Part shown: positions 7,617-16,985 of the stretch, one piece after another
How positions within the stretch are numbered: position 1 is the first letter of the stretch
Layout of the letters: the number at the start of each line of letters is the position of its first letter
Assembly: GCF_905397435.1 (NCBI RefSeq)
Contig: NZ_CAJPVI010000057.1
Span: 1-58,689, forward strand
Direction: 5' to 3'
Source of the DNA: Cupriavidus numazuensis
GTDB lineage: Bacteria > Pseudomonadota > Gammaproteobacteria > Burkholderiales > Burkholderiaceae
Length of the DNA: 58,689 bases
Program-made: the position numbers and the translations under genes
The notes under the pieces: generated by a model
The model's input: the letters and a program-made list of their open reading frames with translations, nothing else
What the model was told of the DNA's origin: nothing
Database searches by the model: none

Positions 7617-10364
7617 TCATGCTTCCTGCCGCTGCTGCTGGATCACCATGATGGCCTCGTAGCGCGTCGACACGCGCAGCTTTCCGAAGATGTTCTTCAG
7701 GTTCCATTTGATCGTGTCGAGGCTCAACCCGAGGACCTGGGCAATGCGCTTGTTCGGCAGGCCCTGCTCGACCAGATCCATGATCTGCCGCTCGCGCGGT
7801 GTCAGCGCGGACATGTCGGCACCGGTGCGGCGTTGTGCGGGCGCGCCGTTAGCCGGCTTCCCTGCAAGAGTGGCAGTGGGCGCATTGGGCGGCCAGGGGG
7901 CGCGAGGCAGCGCGGGCTGCGTGGCGAGCCGGATCCGGTAGCTTTCCAACGCCAGGTCGTCCGGGCAGGAGAGCGCAGCGAGCAGCGCGCACCACGCCGG
8001 CCCTTCCTCGCGCAGCGACCGCAGCAGGCGCATCTCCCGACCGGCTGTGATGACCCCGCGCGCCAATTCCAGTGCAGCGGCGATGCGACCGTTGGCACTC
8101 AGCGCGACCGCGCGCAACAGGTCGGCTTTCATGCCGAGCGGCGCACGGCCAAGCCGCTTTGCCAGGCGCGCGGCGATATCGCATCGCGCCAGCGCATCAT
8201 CGGGACGCTGCGATGCCAGTGCGAGGCGGGCACCGGAGAGAGCGGCGAGCAGCGCGATTTCGTCGCGCTCGGCGTCCGCCATGGGATCGGCATCCCCGGC
8301 GCGCAGCGACGCCGCCAGCGTGTCGAGCGCCAGTCCCTTGCATTCGGCCTGGTGGAGCGCGCCGGTGATGGCCAGCAGCCGCACCTGCTCCGCGACCAAG
8401 TACGCCGCGGCACGCAGCATGCGCTCGCGCCGGAAACCGGCTTCGGCGCACGCCAGCCGTTCGAGCGCGGTGCCAATGCCATCCGCTCCGGCGTGCAGGC
8501 GCGCGCGGGCCAGCGCGGCACCGATCCGGTTTGACGGCTGCGTCACGCGCACCAGCCGCTCGGCATCGTCCAGCACGCTTTGCGCGGCATCGTCGAGCTC
8601 GTGCTCGCAGAGCACCTCGGCAAGCAGTACGCAGGCATAGGCGGCTGCGGGCGAGGCAGCTTGCATCCGCCGGGGTATGCCCGAGAGTACGGATGTGGCC
8701 AGGCGCTGGGCCTCCATGGTCCGACCGGCCAGCCATTCGACGCGGGCCGCTGCCATGGTCACGGCATACGACAGCCCCCGCTGCGCGGCGAGCGCTGCCT
8801 GCGTGTCCACGGCATGGTAATGCGCGCGCGCGGCGTCGATGCAGCCGCTCCGGGCCAGGCAGGCAATTGTCAGCGATGCATGCACCTGCCGCTGGATCTC
8901 GCTCCATCCCGGCTGTGGCTCGGAGGGCAGGGCCGCGTTGCACGCCGTCGCATCGTCGTGCTGCATGGCGATCACGCCGCGCAGCAGCGGCAGGTCGGCC
9001 GCCCAGCTTGCCGGCAGATGACGCGGGTCGACCGCGTCCAGGCAGCGCGCGGCCTGGCGCGGCAACGGTATCAGCACGCAGGCCCAGGCCACGCGGACCA
9101 GTACGTCGGGATGCCGCGCCAGCGCATCGTAGGGCAGGTCGCGCAGCCAGTGGCGCAGGTGGCGTACGGCGGTGAAATCGCTCCAGCCCGCCTGCTCGTG
9201 CCGCAACAGGCGGACCACGGCGTCGATGTCGCCGCCGAGGATGGCTTGCTGGAGCGCCTCGGGGAGTTGGCCGGCACGCTCGAAGTATTGGGCAGCGGCA
9301 TGGTGCAGCGGCGCGAGTTCGCGTCCCGACGCTTGCAGCCGCTGCCCGAGGAACGCGGCGAAGAGCGGATGCAGGCGCAGCCAGCACCGGCCGTCCGGCG
9401 TCTGCTCGGGCAGCAGGAACAGGTTATGCGCGAGCGCGGATTCGAGCTGCGCCTGCGCTTGAGCGTCGCCTGTTACGGCAACGGCCATGGCCGCGTCGAA
9501 ACGCGGGAGGATGCTGAGCGCTTCAAGCAACGCAAGGGGCGCCCGCTGCGTCGATGGCAGAGTGCCGGTCACGTCTTCGCCAAAATACGCCGCCAACGGG
9601 ATGCTGGCGCGCAGCAAGCGGTGGGGACGTTGCAGATGGGCGCTGTCGGCATGCCGTGCCTCGGTGGCGAAGCACTGCAGTCCCGCAGGCCAGCCTTCCG
9701 TGCAGTCGTGCGTGGCGCGGGCAAGCGCATGACCCAGGACGGGGCCGAGCCTTGCCTTCAGGAATGCCGCGGTTTCCGCCGTGTTGAAGGCTAGTGCGCT
9801 GGCGTCGAATTCAACCAGCCCATCCAGCGCACGCAGCCGTGCCAGTTCCAGGCCAGGCATGACGCGCGTGGACAGCGCGAGGTGAAAGTTGTGCGGCGCC
9901 TCGTCGATCAGTCCCTGCACGATGCCGGTGACCTCGGGACTGCCGAAGTGATGGAAATCGTCAATCAGCAGAAGCACCGTGCTGTCGCACGCGGCCACCG
10001 CATTGACGAGCAGCGGCACGAGCGCGGCGCCGATATCCGTTTCCTGAGCCGCCAGCAGTTGCTCGAGGCCCGCTGCCAGCGGCAGTTCCGCATGGCGGAG
10101 CGAGCCGGCGAGGCTGGCGCAGAACTGCCGCGGCGTGTCGCTGCCCGGCCTTGCCGACAGCCACGCCACCCCCTTTCCTTCCCTGAGCAGCGCCTGCCGC
10201 CATTGCATGAGCAACGTCGTCTTGCCGTACCCGGCACCCGCGTTCAGCAATACAAGGCGGCAGTGCTGCTGGCCGGCAAGGCGGGCGAGCAGCGCATCGC
10301 GCGGCACGGTGTCGGGGTGCGCGCGCGGGGGTGCAAACCTGGAGACGATTTTGGAATGGGACAT
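7617..10364 (-). CDS. MalT-like (LAL) LuxR-family ATPase regulator
   Basis: A 915-residue large ATP-binding LuxR regulator. The N-terminal STAND-type ATPase has Walker A G-A-G-Y-G-K-T-T (residues 43-50) and a Walker B-like L-L-L-I-D-D-F-H strand. A long helical-repeat middle section follows, resembling the TPR-like sensor region of MalT. The C-terminal LuxR helix-turn-helix (last ~65 residues) contains L-T-P-R-E-R-Q-I-M-D-L-V and N-K-R-I-A-Q-V-L-G-L-S-L-D-T-I-K-W. Such proteins activate transcription after binding an inducer and ATP. The ATG at 10364 gives MSHSK; a TTG five codons earlier is possible. It faces the porin gene across a 246-base divergent region. A paralogue with the same plan lies at 19371. 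Confidence 0.93.
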   Translation of the reverse strand: MSHSKIVSRFAPPRAHPDTVPRDALLARLAGQQHCRLVLLNAGAGYGKTTLLMQWRQALLREGKGVAWLSARPGSDTPRQFCASLAGSLRHAELPLAAGLEQLLAAQETDIGAALVPLLVNAVAACDSTVLLLIDDFHHFGSPEVTGIVQGLIDEAPHNFHLALSTRVMPGLELARLRALDGLVEFDASALAFNTAETAAFLKARLGPVLGHALARATHDCTEGWPAGLQCFATEARHADSAHLQRPHRLLRASIPLAAYFGEDVTGTLPSTQRAPLALLEALSILPRFDAAMAVAVTGDAQAQAQLESALAHNLFLLPEQTPDGRCWLRLHPLFAAFLGQRLQASGRELAPLHHAAAQYFERAGQLPEALQQAILGGDIDAVVRLLRHEQAGWSDFTAVRHLRHWLRDLPYDALARHPDVLVRVAWACVLIPLPRQAARCLDAVDPRHLPASWAADLPLLRGVIAMQHDDATACNAALPSEPQPGWSEIQRQVHASLTIACLARSGCIDAARAHYHAVDTQAALAAQRGLSYAVTMAAARVEWLAGRTMEAQRLATSVLSGIPRRMQAASPAAAYACVLLAEVLCEHELDDAAQSVLDDAERLVRVTQPSNRIGAALARARLHAGADGIGTALERLACAEAGFRRERMLRAAAYLVAEQVRLLAITGALHQAECKGLALDTLAASLRAGDADPMADAERDEIALLAALSGARLALASQRPDDALARCDIAARLAKRLGRAPLGMKADLLRAVALSANGRIAAALELARGVITAGREMRLLRSLREEGPAWCALLAALSCPDDLALESYRIRLATQPALPRAPWPPNAPTATLAGKPANGAPAQRRTGADMSALTPRERQIMDLVEQGLPNKRIAQVLGLSLDTIKWNLKNIFGKLRVSTRYEAIMVIQQQRQEA

Positions 10365-10610
10365 GGGCGTGGAGTGCAAGTGTTGTCAGGAATAGCCCCG
10401 GGGGAACGTTGCGCGCCGAAGAGTAGGGAGGGTGGGGCACGAAATGCACACCACCACCGGGTGGCGCCGGCTTCGGCTTGCCGCCGATAACCTGCAAATA
10501 CGCCGGAAGGAAAGCTTGCACGCTCCCGGCGCGCCACGCCGCGTGTGCGCCGGCACCTTCGGCCGGCTTGCGGCGTGCGCATAACGACTAAAACCAGGAG
10601 ACATCGAAGC

Positions 10611-11792
10611 ATGAGGAAATCGCACATCGCACTGGCCGCCGTGGCCACGCTGATGGCTACGGCTGGCGCGGCGCACGCCGCGAGCAGCGTGACACTGTAT
10701 GGCGTGATCGACGGATCGGTCGAATACGTCAACCGGGCATCGACCTTGCCCACAGCCGCCACCCAATCTGTCGGCCCGCTGTTCCGCCAGCCGTTTGCCG
10801 GCGGCCTGTCGTCCTCGCGCTGGGGCCTGCGCGGCCTGGAGGATCTTGGCGGTGGCTTGCAGGCATCGTTCGTGCTCGAAAGCGGCTTCCAGGCCGATTC
10901 CGGCCAGGTGCAGTCGTCCACTGCAGGCATGCTGTTCAGCCGCGTGGCCACCGTCGGCCTGAACGATGCCAACAACAAGATCACGCTGGGCCGCCAGACC
11001 ACGTCGATCACCGACGGCCTCGTGAACTTCAGCCCGATGCGCTTTGCCGCGACTTACGAGCCGGGCATCTGGGAGATGGGCGTCAACTATCGCGAGAACA
11101 ACATGGTCAAGTACACCGGCAACTTCGGGCCGGTGCAGGCGGTGGCGCACTACTCGTTCGGCACCGGAGCGGCCGCCTTCGCGCTGGGCTCCGGTACCGT
11201 GCTGGCCAACGGCGGTGCTGGCGAGACGCCGGGCAACTGGAAGGACAACACCGCCTGGGGCGCGTCGGTCATGTATCTCGACGGGCGCTTCGGCTTTGGC
11301 CTGGCCTACGACCAGTGGAATCCGGCAGTCACGACCGGCTCCACCGGCAAGGTTGTCAAGATCGGCGCCGGCGCGAGCTACACCACGGGCCCGCTCAAGG
11401 TCATGGGCGGCTACCGCTGGAACAAGGCCGAGTTTGCCAACGGCAATGCGCTGATCCGCGACGGCTACTGGTGGGCGGGCGTGAACTACCAGGCCACCGC
11501 CGCGCTGGCGGTGCAGCTCGGCTACTTCTACGCAGACATCCGTGAAGCCCGCGCGCCGACCGTCGCCGGCTCCGTCGGGCCTGGCACCAACCCGGCCAAT
11601 CCGTACCAGTTGAACCTGACGCTCGACTACAACCTGAGCAAGCGCACCGACGTGTACATCACGACCGCGTGGGCCCACAACGGCGCTCTCGCGTTCGACA
11701 GCGTGTACAACGCCTTCGCGTTCGGCTATGCGGCAGCGCCCGGACAGAAGAACATGGCGGGCGTGACCACCGGTATCCGCCACATCTTCTGA
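10611..11792 (+). CDS. Gram-negative porin (Burkholderiales type)
   Basis: A 393-residue outer-membrane porin. It has a clean Sec signal peptide (MRKSHIALAAVATLMATAGAAHA, cut after AHA). The mature protein begins S-S-V-T-L-Y-G-V-I-D-G, typical of 16-stranded trimeric porins of Burkholderia, Ralstonia and Bordetella. It continues with S-S-R-W-G-L-R-G-x-E-D-L-G-G-G and ends in the terminal phenylalanine motif G-I-R-H-I-F needed for BAM assembly. The ATG at 10611 is preceded by CCAGGAGAC. It is likely a single-gene unit ended by the terminator at 11818-11851 and may be controlled by the divergent MalT-like regulator. It would supply passive uptake of small acids across the outer membrane. Confidence 0.96.
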   Translation: MRKSHIALAAVATLMATAGAAHAASSVTLYGVIDGSVEYVNRASTLPTAATQSVGPLFRQPFAGGLSSSRWGLRGLEDLGGGLQASFVLESGFQADSGQVQSSTAGMLFSRVATVGLNDANNKITLGRQTTSITDGLVNFSPMRFAATYEPGIWEMGVNYRENNMVKYTGNFGPVQAVAHYSFGTGAAAFALGSGTVLANGGAGETPGNWKDNTAWGASVMYLDGRFGFGLAYDQWNPAVTTGSTGKVVKIGAGASYTTGPLKVMGGYRWNKAEFANGNALIRDGYWWAGVNYQATAALAVQLGYFYADIREARAPTVAGSVGPGTNPANPYQLNLTLDYNLSKRTDVYITTAWAHNGALAFDSVYNAFAFGYAAAPGQKNMAGVTTGIRHIF

Positions 11793-11817
11793 TCGCGGCT
11801 CGCGCGCAATGCAGGCA

Positions 11818-11851
11818 GGGCGCCACACCGTCAGGGTGTGGCGCCCTTTTT
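11818..11851 (+). terminator. Rho-independent terminator after porin
   Basis: Perfect 12-base arms GGGCGCCACACC (11818-11829) and GGTGTGGCGCCC (11835-11846) enclose a 5-base loop and are followed directly by TTTTT (11847-11851). It sits 25 bases beyond the porin stop codon. This is a textbook intrinsic terminator. Confidence 0.95.
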
Positions 11852-12166
11852 CATGGCGCGGAACAACGACGGGCGTCGCGGCGAATTGCCCGATGTGAAC
11901 GCGCATGTCGCCGGAGATCGGGAAGCCGGGCATGGAGGGCTGTGTGGAAGTTGGACGGGATGACCGTACGGCGAGTCATGGGTACGCGAGGCGGACGGCA
12001 CTTTGGATGTGGCCTTCCCGAGCTCATATTGGCGAGGCCGGCATTTGCCTGCCCACCCCGTGGCGGGGGGGACGGAGCGGGGCCCTGCGCCCCCCGCCGC
12101 GCACGGTGCGCGGGGTGGCGTGGGCCGATACCTTCGGGACCATCCCTCGAATTGCGATCAGGAGAC

Positions 12167-12220
12167 ATGAAGCCTGAAACCCGCAACCCAACATTCACAC
12201 AGCAAGGAGATTCGATATGA
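12167..12220 (+). other. Possible 17-codon leader ORF before thiolase
   Basis: ATG at 12167, preceded closely by AGGAG, opens a 17-residue frame (MKPETRNPTFTQQGDSI) whose TGA overlaps the thiolase ATG in ATATGAGC. The arrangement would allow translational coupling, but the spacing between AGGAG and ATG is short and the same frame is open far upstream by chance. It may be nothing more than leader sequence. The 11852-12166 stretch before it is GC-rich with G/C runs at 12056-12110 and no recognisable gene. Confidence 0.25.
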
Positions 12221-13407
12221 GCAAGGTTGTCGTCGCCGGGGTCGGCATGATCCCGTTCACCAAGCCGGGTACCAGCGGCACCTACATCGAGATGGGCGCC
12301 GAAGCCGCGCGCCTCGCGCTCGCCGATGCCGGCATTGCCTACGACAAGGTGCAGCAGGCTTATGTCGGCTACGTCTATGGCGATTCCACGGCGGGCCAGG
12401 CTGCGCTGTATCCGGTGGGCATGACGCAGATTCCGGTCATCAACGTCAACAACAACTGCTCGACCGGTTCCACCGCGCTGTACCTGGCCCGCCAGGCCGT
12501 GGAAAGCGGCGCGGTGGAATGCGCGATCGCGCTGGGCTTCGAACAGATGAGCCCGGGTGCGCTCGACGCCGTGTTCAACGACCGTCCCGCGCCGCTCGGC
12601 CGCGCGCTCGCGCTGACCGCCGAGCTGAATCCCGAAGCGGCCGCCGCCGGCATTCCGATGGCGCTGCTGCAGTTCGGCGGCGCGGGCAAGGAGCACATGG
12701 AGAAGTACGGCACGAAGATGGAGACCTTCGCGAAGATCCGCGCCAAGGCCAGCCGTCATGCCGCCAACAATCCGCTCGCGCTGTTCCGCAAGGTAGTGTC
12801 GGAAGCAGACGTCATGGCCGAGAAGGTGATGTGGCCGGGCGTGATGACCCGCCTGATGGCCTGCCCGCCGACGTGCGGCGCGGCCGCCGCCATCATTTGC
12901 TCGGAAGACTTCGCGAAGCGGCACGGCCTGAAGACCGATGTGCGCATCCTTGCCCAGTCGATGACTACCGACAGCCCGAAGCTGTACGACGCACGCTCGA
13001 TGATCGAGGTGGTCGGCTTCGACATGGCGCAGACCGCGGCGCGCCAGGTGTACGAGAAGGCCGGCGTGAGCCCGTCCGACATCCAGGTGGTGGAGTTGCA
13101 CGACTGCTTCGCCCACAACGAGCTGCTCACGTATGAGTCGCTGGGTCTGTGCCCGGTGGGCGGCGCGGAGAAGTTCGTCGAGGACGGCGATAACACCTAC
13201 GGCGGCAAGTTTGTCACCAACCCGTCGGGCGGCCTGCTGTCGAAGGGCCATCCGCTCGGCGCCACGGGCCTTGCCCAGTGCTACGAGCTGACCCGCCAGT
13301 TGCGCGGCACCGCCGGCAGCACGCAGGTGGACGGCGCGAAGCTCGCGCTGCAGCAGAACCTCGGCCTGGGCGGCGCCTGTGTCGTGACGCTGTATGGCCG
13401 CGCTTGA
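12217..13407 (+). CDS. SCPx-type thiolase (acetyl-CoA acetyltransferase-like)
   Basis: A 396-residue thiolase-fold enzyme of the SCPx / lipid-transfer-protein group, without the C-terminal sterol carrier domain. The thiolase catalytic set is present: nucleophile C81 in N-N-N-C-S-T-G-S, H345 in S-K-G-H-P-L-G-A-T-G, and C388 in G-G-A-C-V-V-T-L-Y, plus the family H-D-C-F-A-H-N-E-L motif. It should cleave 3-ketoacyl-CoA, and in this family the substrates are often branched or steroid-like. AAGGAGA precedes the ATG. It is transcribed alone, ahead of a convergent MFS gene and the palindromic terminator at 13468-13495. A paralogue at 36717 keeps the same residues. Confidence 0.93.
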   Translation: MSKVVVAGVGMIPFTKPGTSGTYIEMGAEAARLALADAGIAYDKVQQAYVGYVYGDSTAGQAALYPVGMTQIPVINVNNNCSTGSTALYLARQAVESGAVECAIALGFEQMSPGALDAVFNDRPAPLGRALALTAELNPEAAAAGIPMALLQFGGAGKEHMEKYGTKMETFAKIRAKASRHAANNPLALFRKVVSEADVMAEKVMWPGVMTRLMACPPTCGAAAAIICSEDFAKRHGLKTDVRILAQSMTTDSPKLYDARSMIEVVGFDMAQTAARQVYEKAGVSPSDIQVVELHDCFAHNELLTYESLGLCPVGGAEKFVEDGDNTYGGKFVTNPSGGLLSKGHPLGATGLAQCYELTRQLRGTAGSTQVDGAKLALQQNLGLGGACVVTLYGRA

Positions 13408-13467
13408 TTGCCGGCGACCGCTGGCGAGCGAGTGAGGACGCCGGAAGGTCCACGTGAAGTCAAAGGC

Positions 13468-13495
13468 AAATGGCCCGCACATGTGCGGGCCATTT
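13468..13495. terminator. Palindromic bidirectional terminator
   Basis: Two perfect 13-base arms, AAATGGCCCGCAC (13468-13480) and GTGCGGGCCATTT (13483-13495), separated by AT, lie between the convergent thiolase and MFS genes. The A-run on one side and T-run on the other let it work in both directions, although the T tract is short. Confidence 0.85.
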
Positions 13496-13516
13496 CTCCT
13501 TGGGATGCAATCGGTG

Positions 13517-14824
13517 TCAGGCGCTGGCCAGGGCTTTCGCGCAGAGGTTCTGCCGCGAGCGGTCCGTGTGCAGCCAGCGCAGGCACGCCAGGGCGCCGCA
13601 CAGCAGCATGGCTGCCGCGATGACATAGCCCATCTCGTAGCCGTGGGCATTTTCTGCTCCCGCCGTGTCGACGAAACGGCCCGTTGCCGCCGCGGCGACG
13701 GCGGCTGCCATGTTGCCGACGGCAGTGAGCACCGCGATCAGGACCGCCAGCTGGCGCTGCGGCGTGACCTCGGCAAGCATCACCGAACCGAAGACGATGG
13801 CGAGGTTGCCGAGCCCGCATGCCAGCGCGACCGTGATTGCCTTCTGCGGCGGTGTGAGCGGAAGCTGGCCCAGTGCGATCATCAGCAGCGCAGACGTCAG
13901 CATGGCTACGGCCAGCAGCCTTGCGCGGGCGGTGCGGCTCGAAAAGCCGCGTCGCAGCAGGCGTTGCGAGACTGCGCTCAGGATGATCTGTACCGGCACA
14001 ATGATAAGCACGACGACCGTGAACCATTGGCCAGCCGACGTGGCGCTGTAGCCGAGCCCACGCTCCAGGTAGAGCGGCAGCCAGGTCATGGTCACGCCAA
14101 GCGCCGTATAGCCGGCCGCACCCGCGCCAAGAATCGCGATCACCGAACGATCGGTGAGCAGCTTGCGATAGGGCAGCGAGTCGGGCAAGCCGTGTGCGCC
14201 CTTGTTGGATGCAGCGACCGGAGCCCCGGTGCCGCCGCGCAAGAGGCGCCGGTTGCAGCCGACGCACAGCCACAGCACCGACCAGACCGCACCCATCACG
14301 GCGAGCAGCACGAAGTTGCTGCGCCAGCCCCACGCCGCCGAGATCGCCGGAATCATCAGCCCGGCCAGTATCAGGCCGACAGAAGCGCCGCTGCTGACGA
14401 TGGAAATCGGCAGGTTGCGCCTGTCGTCGGGAAACCACCGGAACAGGGCGACGGCCGCGATCGGGAACGCCGGGCCTTCGGCAGCGCCGAGCAGCATGCG
14501 CGCCCAGAGCAGTTCGCGCGCGCTTGAGGCGAATATCACCGGTATCTGCAGCACCGCCCACAGGATTCCCATCCCTAGCAGCAGCCAGCGCGCGTCGATG
14601 CGGCGGCTCAGCAGGCCACCCAGGATGCCCGAGAGCGAGAAGAGCCAGTAGAAGCTGCCGGCAATGGTGCCGAACTCGGTAGCGGAAAGGTTCAGTTCAG
14701 CCATCAGCGGCGCGGCCGTCATGCTGAGGGCGATCTTGTCGAGGAAGTTGACCAGCATGTAGAGCAGGAGGAGGACCACGATGGTCCATGCCGGTCCGGC
14801 CCGGAAGGTGTGGGAATCGTTCAT
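13517..14824 (-). CDS. MFS transporter
   Basis: A 435-residue inner-membrane permease with about 12 hydrophobic segments. Between segments 2 and 3 is the MFS signature region L-L-S-R-R-I-D-A-R-W-L-L-L-G. Segments 4-5 carry R-M-L-L-G-A-A-E-G-P-A-F-P, a pattern typical of anion:cation symporters that carry organic acids (hexuronates, phthalate, 4-hydroxyphenylacetate relatives). The start at 14824 (MNDSHTF) places the first membrane segment about 12 residues in; an upstream extension is proline-rich and unlikely. It is not in an operon with any neighbour. Likely role is uptake of a carboxylic acid that feeds the adjacent CoA pathways; the substrate is not deducible. Confidence 0.92.
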   Translation of the reverse strand: MNDSHTFRAGPAWTIVVLLLLYMLVNFLDKIALSMTAAPLMAELNLSATEFGTIAGSFYWLFSLSGILGGLLSRRIDARWLLLGMGILWAVLQIPVIFASSARELLWARMLLGAAEGPAFPIAAVALFRWFPDDRRNLPISIVSSGASVGLILAGLMIPAISAAWGWRSNFVLLAVMGAVWSVLWLCVGCNRRLLRGGTGAPVAASNKGAHGLPDSLPYRKLLTDRSVIAILGAGAAGYTALGVTMTWLPLYLERGLGYSATSAGQWFTVVVLIIVPVQIILSAVSQRLLRRGFSSRTARARLLAVAMLTSALLMIALGQLPLTPPQKAITVALACGLGNLAIVFGSVMLAEVTPQRQLAVLIAVLTAVGNMAAAVAAAATGRFVDTAGAENAHGYEMGYVIAAAMLLCGALACLRWLHTDRSRQNLCAKALASA

Positions 14825-15376
14825 GGGGAGGTGGGGACGACTTGCCGCGGTGTGCGGGTTGGCGGCGCCAGGCGCCGGGGACGGGCGTGGCACCGCAATG
14901 CTGCGAAGGGTTGAACGTTCGTGCGCGGGTCAGAACGGCCAGTCTCCGGCAACGGTTGCGGTGGTAAGGGGTGCTTCGACGCTGGTCATGTGCAGTTGTC
15001 TCCTGTGGCAAGCCGATGGTGGAAGTGTTGGGGTGGCTGCGCCGGCGTGACCGTCTGCGTGCCAATTCGTCCGTGCGCGCTGTCGTGCCAGCGGCTCGGG
15101 AGCGATCCTGCGCCGATGTCGCCTTCGCCATCCCTCCCCGTCGCAGGGGGGACGGGGCGGCGCCCATCCGATTCCGGCGCCCCACGGCCCTCCGTTGCGC
15201 CCCCCCTCGCCGAGAGGGGGCTGGCCGCGCGTGCGCGTCCCCCTCCGCACTGGGGGTGCTCCGTCTGCCTGCGGCCGCGATCATGGCGGCATGGGCCTGT
15301 CCGCGGGCGAAGCCCACCAGAAACAGGGGCCGTGGCGTACGCCGCATGTGCGGCGTCACGGACCGGGGAGACCAAC
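14825..15376. other. Divergent intergenic region with G/C-rich stem-loops
   Basis: About 550 bases between the MFS gene (leftward) and the ligase gene (rightward), so it must hold both promoters. From about 15125 to 15265 it contains several G- and C-runs able to fold back (for example around 15206-15221, CCCCCCCTCGCCGAGA then a G-run). Similar G/C-run stretches occur at 12056-12110 and 23306-23340 in other leader regions. No conserved frame and no clear promoter boxes were found. Confidence 0.35.
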
Positions 15377-16948
15377 ATGTACATGACCCAGGGGCTGCAT
15401 CGCGCCCTCCAGCAACGCCCCGGCGCCGTGGCGGTGCGTTGCGGCGAACACAGCCTGACCTTTCGTCAGCTCGGCGCCCGCGTGGCGCGCCTGGCCGGCG
15501 GGCTGCGCCACCTTGGCGTGGCCGATGGCGAGCGCGTCGCCATGCTGTCGCTCAACTCGGCCCGCTATCTCGAATACAACCTCGCCGTGCCGTGGGCGGG
15601 AGGCGTGCTGAACCCGGTGAATATCCGCTGGAGCCAGGCGGAAATGCTGTACGCGCTCAACGATTCGGGCACCCGCATCCTGATCGTCGACGACACCTTC
15701 AAGGGCATGGCCGCCGCGTTGCAGGCCGGCGCGGCGAGCCTGCGCCACCTGATCTATGCCGGCGACGGGCCTGTGCCTGACGGCATGATCGGCTGGGAAG
15801 CCCTGGTCGAAGCCAGCGAGCCGGTCGAGGATGCCTGGCGCCACGGCGACGACCTCGCGGGCATCTTCTACACCGGCGGCACCACGGGCTTTCCGAAGGG
15901 CGTGATGCTGTCGCACGCCAACCTGACGACGACGGCGATGGCCTCCATCCTCGCAGGGCGCTGCGGCGCGGAAGCTGTCTTCCTGCATGTGATGCCGATG
16001 TTCCACCTCGCCGCGTTCGCCGCTACCAACGCGCTGTTTGCCTCGGGTGCGCGACAGGTGGTGATGCCTGGGTTCACGCCACAGTCGGCACTCGAAGCCA
16101 TTTCCCGCGAGCGCATCAACCAGATCGGCCTGGCGCCGACCATGATCCAGATGCTGGTCGACTGGATGGCTGCCAGCTCGGCCGAGGCGGCGCGGCTGGA
16201 TGCGAGTTCGCTGCGGCTGATCGCCTACGGCGCTTCGCCGATCTCGCAGACGCTGCTGCAGCGCGCACGGACCGCGTTCCCCGGCGTGGCGTTCATGCAG
16301 GGCTACGGCATGACCGAACTGTCGGCCACCTGCACCGTCCTCGGACCCGAGTACCACGACGACGCGGCGTTCGCCAGCGGCAAGGCACGCGCGGCCGGCA
16401 AACCGCTGATGTCGGTGGAGGTTCGCGTGGTGGGGCCTGACGGCGCCGAACTGCCGCGCCGCGAAGTCGGCGAGATCGTGGCGCGCGGCGGCACGGTCAT
16501 GCTTGGCTACTGGAACAAGCCCGACGCCACGGCCGAAGTGCTGCGCAACGGCTGGATGCATACCGGCGACAGCGGCTACATGGACGAAGAAGGCCTCGTC
16601 TACGTGGTGGACCGGCTCAAGGACATGATCGTCACCGGCGCCGAGAACGTGTATTCGGCCGAAGTCGAGAACGCCCTCGCCAGCCACCCGGCAGTCGCCT
16701 TTTGCGCGGTCATTGGCGTGCCCAACCAGAAGTGGGGCGAGTCGGTGCATGCGGTCATCGTGCGCAAGCCCGGCGCGAGCGCCAGCGCCGAGGAAATCAT
16801 CGCGCACTGCCGCGAGCGTATCGCCGGCTACAAGTGCCCGCGCAGCGTGGAGTTCCGCGATGCGCTGCCGCTGTCGAGCGTGGGCAAGGTTCTGAAGAAC
16901 GAATTGCGCAAGCCGTTCTGGAGCGGCGAGGCGCGCAGCGTGGCCTGA
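15377..16948 (+). CDS. AMP-dependent acyl-CoA synthetase
   Basis: A 523-residue cytoplasmic ligase that forms an acyl-adenylate and then an acyl-CoA. The AMP-binding P-loop is Y-T-G-G-T-T-G-F-P-K-G; later come G-Y-G-M-T-E, the D-S-G-Y hinge region, V-D-R-L-K-D-M-I-V-T-G-A-E-N-V-Y and the C-terminal lysine in S-S-V-G-K-V-L-K. Size and motif order fit medium/long-chain fatty-acid or aryl-acid ligases. The ATG at 15377 follows GGGGAGACCAAC. It starts a three-gene unit with two acyl-CoA dehydrogenases (37- and 52-base gaps), so it probably activates the acid those enzymes then oxidise. Confidence 0.93.
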   Translation: MYMTQGLHRALQQRPGAVAVRCGEHSLTFRQLGARVARLAGGLRHLGVADGERVAMLSLNSARYLEYNLAVPWAGGVLNPVNIRWSQAEMLYALNDSGTRILIVDDTFKGMAAALQAGAASLRHLIYAGDGPVPDGMIGWEALVEASEPVEDAWRHGDDLAGIFYTGGTTGFPKGVMLSHANLTTTAMASILAGRCGAEAVFLHVMPMFHLAAFAATNALFASGARQVVMPGFTPQSALEAISRERINQIGLAPTMIQMLVDWMAASSAEAARLDASSLRLIAYGASPISQTLLQRARTAFPGVAFMQGYGMTELSATCTVLGPEYHDDAAFASGKARAAGKPLMSVEVRVVGPDGAELPRREVGEIVARGGTVMLGYWNKPDATAEVLRNGWMHTGDSGYMDEEGLVYVVDRLKDMIVTGAENVYSAEVENALASHPAVAFCAVIGVPNQKWGESVHAVIVRKPGASASAEEIIAHCRERIAGYKCPRSVEFRDALPLSSVGKVLKNELRKPFWSGEARSVA

Positions 16949-16985
16949 CGGGCCGCGCGTCCGATCCATCATTCCTGGAGCATCC

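Noticed and set aside
11851..13650. A 599-codon minus-strand open frame over the thiolase gene
   Set aside because: It is a shadow of the thiolase, which has all catalytic motifs and a proper ribosome binding site.
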